A DNA stretch of 64,000 nt from Gigaspora rosea (lineage: Eukaryota > Glomeromycota > Glomeromycetes > Diversisporales > Gigasporaceae). The notes under the pieces are model-generated. The model was not told where the DNA came from and searched no databases. It worked only from the letters and a program-made list of their open reading frames with translations. The stretch lies in contig QKWP01000137.1 of the NCBI GenBank assembly GCA_003550325.1, positions 293,554 through 357,553 on the forward strand, read 5' to 3'. Shown piece after piece: positions 58,357-64,000 of the stretch. A program made the position numbers and the translations under genes. The first letter of the stretch is position 1. Each line of letters begins with the position of its first letter.

Positions 58357-58545
58357 ATGGAAGTTGATATTGGTTCAGTTGCTCCAAGTGATTCGGTATC
58401 GAACTATGAGGCGAACTATGAAGCAAACTGTGAAGCAAACTATGAGGCGAACTATGAAATAAACTATGAAGCAAACTATGAGGCAAACCACGAAGAAAAC
58501 TATGAGGCAAACCACGAGACAAACTATGAGACAAGTACTATTTAG
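58357..58545 (+). CDS. Open frame of NYEA repeats over a 12-bp minisatellite
   Basis: A 62-codon frame begins MEVDIGSVAPSDSVS, then about 11 four-residue units of the NYEA type (NYEANYEANCEANYEANYEI...). It is encoded by AACTATGAGGCG-like 12-bp repeats. The period is a multiple of three, so an open frame is expected without selection. It could be the start of a captured gene. Function unknown. Confidence 0.3.
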   Translation: MEVDIGSVAPSDSVSNYEANYEANCEANYEANYEINYEANYEANHEENYEANHETNYETSTI

Positions 58546-58840
58546 ATCCATGGGCTATATGGGCCGAGCTTGGATAGTAATATTTAATTATTGGTTGGGC
58601 TTGAACTTATTAATATAAACCTTGGGCTGAACTTAAATATAAATAATCGGCCCATATTTTATTGGGCTGACTATGAGGCAAACCACGAGACAAACTATGA
58701 GACAAGTACTATTTAGATCCATGGGCTATATGGGCCGAGCTTGGATAGTAATATTTAATTATTGGTTGGGCTTGAACTTATTAATATAAACCTTGGGCTG
58801 AACTTAAATATAAATAATCGGCCCATATTTTATTGGGCTG
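58499..58840. repeat. 171-bp exact tandem duplication
   Basis: 58499-58669 is repeated at 58670-58840 without visible differences, from ACTATGAGGCAAACCACGAG to TTATTGGGCTG. The junction lies inside the NYEA minisatellite, suggesting slippage or unequal exchange there. Confidence 0.9.
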
Positions 58841-59240
58841 GATTTGGACTCTATTACTATCCAGCCCAGCCCAGCCCATGCGGAACTCTAGTCTTTATGA
58901 ACATGAAAAACAAAAAAAAATCTATGTTTTTACGAACACCTTTATCAAATCTAACGATCGATTTGAAAAAAAATTTCTTTAATATATATTCATCACATGA
59001 TTAATTGATTTTAATTGGTTGATCTCCTATCCATACAACAGACCCCATAATAGTAGACCATCCTCTGTACAACAAACCCCCAGGTCTAAATCAATTTTCG
59101 GGCAGGTTTAAAATAACAGACCCGGGTGGTTTATGTGGCAATTTATGGTATCTAGGTTTATACCATTTTTAGCATCCCTTAGATTGTAGTAGAACACAGA
59201 CAAATTTGTCTGCATTTTTACACTTTTTTAGCTCTGATTT

Positions 59241-59860
59241 ACTTTTTTAAAATGCTAAAATAATTAAATAAAACTTTGTATAATTATATTTGAAAATAAG
59301 GATTACTTTTTTGCAAAATTAGTTTTTATGTTATATGAAAAAAATTATAGTTACATATAAGCTGAAAATAGATAATTTTAAGAAAAAATTTTTTTAAAAA
59401 ATTTTATCACAATTTCTCTGCGATCTTATTTAGTTTTAGTTTTAGAACTATAGTTCTTAAGACAATATTGTAGTTTATATAAAGGATGACAACTTTCATT
59501 ATTGCAACTTTAATGATTTACTTGTAAAAATTAAGACTTGTATTAGAAGTAAAGATTTTTTTTATAGATGGTGTTAGACCTAGAAAAACGTATGAAACGT
59601 ACAACGGCGATAACTCTTGACCCCGTGATCCAATTTTAATGAAATTACCACCATCGTGATCGCCTCGATGATACCTTTCGAATGGTACCAAAATCATCCC
59701 AATCAGACCGTTCTAGCTCAAGTTAGTCAAAACTGAATGATTGGTCTTTACAAAACGTCCTACTGCGCCCAAATCTTATTGGACGATCAATACTGCGCCA
59801 CCCATAACACAGAATATCGGACATTCCGAGTAATCCTAGACATTTGAGTTAATCACAGAC
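59241..59860. other. Gene-free interval with a less A+T-rich block at 59570-59830
   Basis: From 59240 to 59560 nothing is recognised. The block 59570-59830 (GCGATAACTCTTGACCCCGT, GATCGCCTCGATGATACCTT, CAATCAGACCGTTCTAGCTC) is compositionally different from its surroundings and has no long open frame. It could be a repeat family member or a non-coding RNA-like unit; I cannot identify it. Confidence 0.4.
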
Positions 59861-62025
59861 TAGAGGTTGGAACCGGTTTGCGGATTTGAGTTTAAATCCG
59901 GGTTAACCCGATTCGAATATAAAACCGGGTTTTATTTTTTCTAATTCGAAAATCGAATTTATTAAAACCGGTTGTTTCGCAAAAATCTGATTTAATAAAA
60001 CCGGTTGTTTCGCAAAAATCGGATTTACTGTAATAAAACCGGTTGTTCCGCAAAAATCGGATTTATTTCGAAATTTTTGTTTTCATAAGGATGATTATTT
60101 GGCTAAATTGATTCGGCAGATATTTGACTTTGGAAGTGAATATATCATGATGTATAGTTTTAATATATATCTGAACTACTACGTCAACATATTTAAAATA
60201 AGTTTCGCTTGAATGCATGTCCAGTACGTTTGGTGTATTTAATCTGAACGAAAATTTATAGCAAGTTTGTTCCTCCAAACAAACAGATCTTAATGAAAAA
60301 TATAAAAAGGGTTACGAATGTATGATAAGCTTTTATAATAAATATATTACAGGGTAGGTGCTAATAAAAAAAAAAAGCCTCAATATGAACAAGAATTTAT
60401 TGAAAAAAATATAACACAAGCTATAATTACAAACAACCAAGATTTTATTAATATTTGTCAAAACTGCATAGAGAATTATAACCAAGGTCAAAATAAAAAT
60501 TTATGTATTATTTTAAAAGGTTTAATATAAAATTATTATAAAATATTGGTCGAAAAAAAAAACTAGTATGAGAGTATTCTCAAGCGCCTAAATCAATTGA
60601 TCGGAAATAAAATTTTAAATAGTCGGGAATCAAAAAAATTGATCAAGTAAATTGCCGAATTGCCGCTTTACTGAAAAAAGTCTGGAGGCGCAGACCATCT
60701 TTTTCCATCGAGTTAATGCTGATTGGTTAAAGCTACCTGATAGAGTAAAAAAAGAGATTGTTAAAGTCTGACTTATATCCGGATCCTATTTTATGTTTCT
60801 TGCTAAAGTTTATTGGTTGACAAGAGCAGTCTTTTCCATAAATTTTCGAGCAAACTAGACATATCAAACATGTTGGACAAGCATTCAAACGAAAATTTAA
60901 TAATGTTGACATTATCATTATAATGATCTTTAAAACGATCATGATACATAATTATAGCTTTTATTATACGGATCATGCCGAAATCATAAGCATCATCAAA
61001 TCGGCCGTAACATCATTCGGTCAATTTTTATCAGGTGTTCCAGGAATAATGAAAATAGCTGTAAGTATATTTACTATCTGGGTGAGTTTTCAAAAAAAAA
61101 CTATAAAAAATTTTATATGTTTTTATATATATAAGCCGGGTTGCCAGGTCACGTTTAAAATTTTTATGAGAACCAATTTATTACAGCTATTTTTCATAAT
61201 TTCTGGAACACCTGCTTATTACCTGAAATCTTTTTGGTCGTTCGGCAAATTACCTAACTCTCTGGAAATTACATCACTGCCTCTGGACTGAAGTTCTGAA
61301 GACAGTGATGTAGTTTCCGGAGAGATTAGTAATTTACCGAATGACCAAAAAGATTTTGGGTAATTAGCAGGTGTTCCAGAAATTATGAAAATAGCTGTAA
61401 GTTTGTATGACCTTAGTTATTTCGGTAGCTTTTCGTTTATGTTATGTAAACTTCTCATTATTTTTCTACAGTATGGTTATATGAAAATTATGTCAATAAA
61501 TTACGATGATAGCTTTATCTATGTAAATATATGTAAATCAATCACACTTAACATCTTTCTTGTTCTGAAAGGATTTCTTAATTTTTTTGTAAGTATATTT
61601 AAAGTTTAACAATAACTTGCAATATCGAGGTTTGTTAGTATGCTTTAAACATATGGATTAATTTAAAACACAGAAATAAATATCAAATTATATTCGATAT
61701 CCAATGGTGGGAAAATCTCGTAAAGTCGAATTATCCAGTTTTATTCAGATTCAGGTTGATTAGGTTTTGCGAATTTATACAACGCAAAATCGAATTATCC
61801 GGTTTTATTTAAATTCGGGTTGATTCGGGTTTGCGGTTTTATTTAGATTCGGGTTGATTCGGTTTTGCGGTTTTATTTAGATTCGGGTTGATCCGGTTTT
61901 GCGAATTTATTATAACCGCAAAAATCGAATTATCAGGTTTTATTTAAATTCGGGTTAAAGCCGGGTTCAATTTTGAGAAAAATATTAAAACCAGATTCTA
62001 TAAATAAAACCGGTTCCAATCTCTA
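59861..62025. mobile_element. hAT-like element, 2165 bp
   Basis: The target duplication TCACAGAC is exact at 59853-59860 and 62026-62033. TIRs TAGAGGTTGGAACCGGTTT and AAACCGGTTCCAATCTCTA differ at one base and fit the hAT pattern. Subterminal arrays of AAAACCGG(TT), ATTCGGGTTGATTCGG and GTTTCGCAAAAATC mark both ends (59880-60060, 61730-62000). Coding traces inside: a Lys/Asn-rich frame (about 60355-60530; QYEQEFIEKNITQAIITNNQ) and a Cys-rich minus-strand frame (60733-60942; CPTCLICLVCSKIYGKDCSC). Neither is a recognisable hAT transposase. Confidence 0.85.
61186..61398. repeat. About 100-bp-arm inverted repeat (foldback) plus a third partial copy
   Basis: ACAGCTATTTTTCATAATTT... through ACATCACTG (61186-61280) is mirrored with about 10 percent mismatch by CAGTGATGTAGTTTCCGGAG... 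to ATGAAAATAGCTGT (61301-61398). A shorter direct copy, CAGGTGTTCCAGGAATAATG AAAATAGCTGTAAG, lies at 61032-61066. This suggests duplication of an internal segment followed by inversion. The frames at 60923-61291 and 61385-61609 cross it and are probably not genes. Confidence 0.8.
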
Positions 62026-62033
62026 TCACAGAC

Positions 62034-62547
62034 ATGTCTGACATTCTGGACATTTTAGACATTTGGGCCATAACAGTTTTAATTAACATATCTCATATAG
62101 CTGATATTTAGGATATATGTAGTATATTTATTATCTTTATTATATTCATTATATTTAGCATTAGCATATATCAAATCTATTAATTATATAGATTTCTTTA
62201 TTATTGTATTTATTTATATTGGACAAACATGTATAAATACTCAAGGTTTTTCCTTTGCTAAAAAGCAGAGGAAAGAATCTCTGGTTTATAGAATAAAGAA
62301 TAAGTGAAGTAGTGTGTCTTCACTAAAATATATCTGATACAATTCTTAGTATCCTCATATACTATTAATTGTGGCCTCTTTCGTAATTGCAAATCCCCCA
62401 AGCCTCTTTACAAAATACTGTCCAAATAACAGTATCCCTTCCGACACTTGCATACCACAGTAATTATTGAGAATTATATAAAGTGTCTCCCTGCATTAGT
62501 CGCTCTGTCTCTAGCATTTCTCTAAAGAGGTAGAAATCTAGGTTGAC
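62034..62547 (+). repeat. Candidate 5' LTR and primer-binding region of a Ty3-type retrotransposon
   Basis: The stretch from about 62036 (TGTCTGACATTC) to about 62547 (ending TTGACA) has TG...CA ends and is followed by AATTGGTGGTGACTG, which sits where a primer-binding site is expected. The 3' LTR is outside the window, so the limits are guesses. The hAT-like element lies immediately upstream and may have landed next to or within the LTR. Confidence 0.4.
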
Positions 62548-62838
62548 AAATTGGTGGTGACTGTGAGATTCACCAACTCAAAGAAGAAAGAAAACGTCAG
62601 TAAGAACCGTTTACAAATTGGAGTATCCTGAAACGAATTTTGAAGCTACCTACGTGAAATTTGGAAGGTATATAAAGAAAGACCTTACGGAACTTTTCTA
62701 CTAAGCATATCATAGTAGAAAAACGCAACGCCAAAGCGCTACAGCCATCAAAATATTGAGATAATTTAATCGTTTGGAGTGAAAGCATAAGTGTTTGCAT
62801 TGTGACAAACAGCTTCAAACAGGATAGAACACTAGTGA

Positions 62839-64000
62839 ATGAATTTTGACTTTGGACAATACTTATCCAAGATAGTTCAACATCAATTCCTGCATACATA
62901 TCAGCTTCTTATTGAAAAGAAAGAAGATTCTTGTGAGATTTGTTACCCTTTTACTACTACTATAACTACATCTTTTAAAAATTTTGCTAGTTGGTATAAA
63001 GAAACATTTCCTGTTGTTAATTTTACTGAAAAATCATTAGAATATTTTAATATTCTTGGAAATATTTACAAAGAATTTAACCTACCTCAACATAAGAATA
63101 CCATCTTTAAGTTAATATATAGTATTAGATATCAAAGCTCTCCTGGCAATATAATTGATATTATTCATATTATTGCACTTACAGCCGTTTATTCTGATTT
63201 TTTTGAAAAGAACCCTTTAAATTTAACTGACGAAGAGCTTGCTGATAGAGAACCTATTGAGGACATTTTTAAACAAATTACTCCTGGAACTCCCTATTTC
63301 CAATTTGCATCAACTTTAGTTCATATCCCACTTTCTGAACTACCTTATTTTGGTGTTAATCTTTCTACCTTAAACCTTACTTTTAATTCCTCTTTACCCA
63401 AACCAAAACCTATTGCAAAACCATTAGTAAAAACATTAGCAATGGCATCCAATGATGAAATTTTAAACTACTTTAAGGCCAATACTACTTGCTCTATTCT
63501 ACTTAGAATTGAACCTTACCTTGGAGATGGGACGCAAGACCCCTATACTTGGATTGAGAGTTTTGAAAAAGCTGCATTAGCAAACAAATGGAATGCTATG
63601 CGAAAAAGAGAAGTTTTACCTGCTTTCTTACATGGAGTGGCCAATGAGTGGCAACAAGCTTTCTATGGTACCCAAACCACCACTGGTAACCCTAATTGGG
63701 CCGATTTGTGGACAGCTATTACAGATGATTTCAAAGACACCTTCTGTACCCAACGCTGGAAAAATAAATGGTTAAAAGAATTGGATACCATTAAACAAGG
63801 ATCAGATGAACCTATAGAAGCCTATTATAGCAGATTCAATCGCTTGATTAAAAGAAGTGAAATTACCAATGCTGATAGAGTCTTATTCTATTTCAAAAAG
63901 GGATTACGTCCAGACTTACTACCAATTGTTTCTATGCATAACCCAGCTGATTTAGCTGCATTTCGCACCCTGGTACAACGCTATGAACAGGGCAAGGATT
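62839..64000 (+). CDS. Ty3-type retrotransposon gag, open to the window edge
   Basis: The frame opens at ATG 62839 (MNFDFGQYLSKIVQHQFLHT) and stays open for at least 387 codons to the window end. The second half is a retrotransposon gag (capsid) domain: YTWIESFEKAALANKW, FLHGVANEWQQAF, WADLWTAITDDFKDTF, EPIEAYYSRFNRLI and FKKGLRPDLLPIV follow the usual order. It packages the element's RNA in cytoplasmic particles. It looks whole within the window and the rest of the element lies beyond the edge, so overall completeness is unknown. Young by appearance. Confidence 0.85.
   Translation, partial: MNFDFGQYLSKIVQHQFLHTYQLLIEKKEDSCEICYPFTTTITTSFKNFASWYKETFPVVNFTEKSLEYFNILGNIYKEFNLPQHKNTIFKLIYSIRYQSSPGNIIDIIHIIALTAVYSDFFEKNPLNLTDEELADREPIEDIFKQITPGTPYFQFASTLVHIPLSELPYFGVNLSTLNLTFNSSLPKPKPIAKPLVKTLAMASNDEILNYFKANTTCSILLRIEPYLGDGTQDPYTWIESFEKAALANKWNAMRKREVLPAFLHGVANEWQQAFYGTQTTTGNPNWADLWTAITDDFKDTFCTQRWKNKWLKELDTIKQGSDEPIEAYYSRFNRLIKRSEITNADRVLFYFKKGLRPDLLPIVSMHNPADLAAFRTLVQRYEQGKD

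Larger units (their letters stand above)
57140..58890. mobile_element. hAT-like non-autonomous element, 1751 bp, nested in the pogo-like element
   Basis: The 8-bp target duplication GTCTTTAT is perfect (57132-57139, 58891-58898). TIRs start TAGAGTTCCGCATGGGC (left) and end GCCCATGCGGAACTCTA, fitting the hAT terminal pattern (T/C)A(A/G)NG. The subterminal regions are rich in GGGCTGGACT / AGCCCAGCCC. No transposase was seen. It contains a small MITE, a NYEA-coding minisatellite and a 171-bp tandem duplication. Confidence 0.88.
55163..59148. mobile_element. Pogo-like transposon, 3986 bp including a nested hAT-like element
   Basis: CCATAAATTGCCACATAAAC (55163) and its complement ending at 59148 form TIRs of about 23 bp. 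The right flank is TA (59149-59150); the left flank reads CA (55161-55162). Compared with the paralogous intron start at 16511-16530, this is best explained as TA mutated after insertion. The element sits at the 5' end of the SPRY gene intron. It contains a decayed pogo-like transposase gene on the minus strand. Removing the nested element (57140-58890) leaves about 2.2 kb, a usual size for the group. Confidence 0.8.
48851..59240 (-). pseudogene. SPRY-TPR repeat protein gene, minus-strand copy, split by three transposons
   Basis: Reading leftward: KNGINL (about 59150-59175) is the end of the SPRY exon matching 16345-16515. It is followed, beyond a pogo-like insertion at the intron start, by IAFQNLKGTLYPCVGLYWQG and QAIEVNFGSSLKFKYAGNVE (54957-55080). 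Next comes a long TPR array with many copies of DLTKLLDIEPNSKFALSYLA / EAYYLMERYKEAIIDLTKLV and the linker TNTYTLEDLENSLKINQDTA. It ends FEKICEEIHEK at 48851. Three elements interrupt it (55163-59148, 52254-54753, 50220-51392). The array itself has many frameshifts and a 30-bp in-frame duplication (48896-48925 / 48926-48955). More TPR units are visible than in the plus-strand copy at 14900-17326, its inverted paralogue. Function unknown; probably a scaffold or adaptor family. Confidence 0.8.

Noticed and set aside
60923-61609. Two plus-strand frames with hydrophobic segments as membrane proteins
   Set aside because: They cross an inverted duplication and share the same duplicated segment; likely by-products of the repeat.

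Overview
The window looks like a gene-poor, repeat-rich stretch of an arbuscular mycorrhizal fungus genome (Glomeromycotina, Rhizophagus or a close relative). The reasons are the strong A+T bias, short spliceosomal introns, and a gene and repeat mix I associate with these fungi: a kelch membrane protein, a tyrosinase, SPRY-TPR proteins, MULE, Tc1/mariner, pogo, hAT and Helitron-like elements, and a Polinton/Maverick with its own DNA polymerase and integrase. This assignment rests on family knowledge, not on a database search.

Layout. 1-1316: decayed kelch-repeat membrane protein gene. 2565-2965: decayed Helitron-associated coding fragment. 4736-13480: a tyrosinase pseudogene split by a 7.2-kb Helitron-like insertion (5657-12839). 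That insertion carries a broken MULE transposase gene (itself holding a 253-bp MITE) and a 2.2-kb array of about 12 palindromic repeats of about 183 bp. 14900-17326: a plus-strand SPRY-TPR gene, recently decayed, with a TIR element in intron 1. 17327-46428: a 29.1-kb Polinton/Maverick-like fossil with about 745-bp terminal inverted repeats. It holds a family B DNA polymerase, an integrase, zinc-finger and HTH-like small proteins, unrecognised frames, a retroelement-type gag/aspartic-protease module, and several later insertions: a second Helitron-like element at 27025-29464, an apparently intact Tc1-like transposon at 40791-42143, and MITEs. 47412-48518: a TA-flanked repeat element. 48851-about 59240: a second, minus-strand SPRY-TPR gene blown open by three transposons, a 1.2-kb TA element, a 2.5-kb element with hAT-like 8-bp target duplications, and a 4.0-kb pogo-like element that itself contains a 1.75-kb hAT-like element. 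59861-62025: another hAT-like element. About 62034-64000: start of a Ty3-type LTR retrotransposon with an open gag frame leaving the window.

Only the Tc1-like transposase (40919-41977) and the partial gag frame (62839-64000) look uninterrupted. Every host gene seen is a pseudogene or is interrupted. The value of the window is as a record of nested insertion: many elements can be delimited exactly by TIRs plus target duplications. In two cases, the Helitron-like element in the tyrosinase and the MITE in the MULE gene, removing the element on paper restores the host reading frame.
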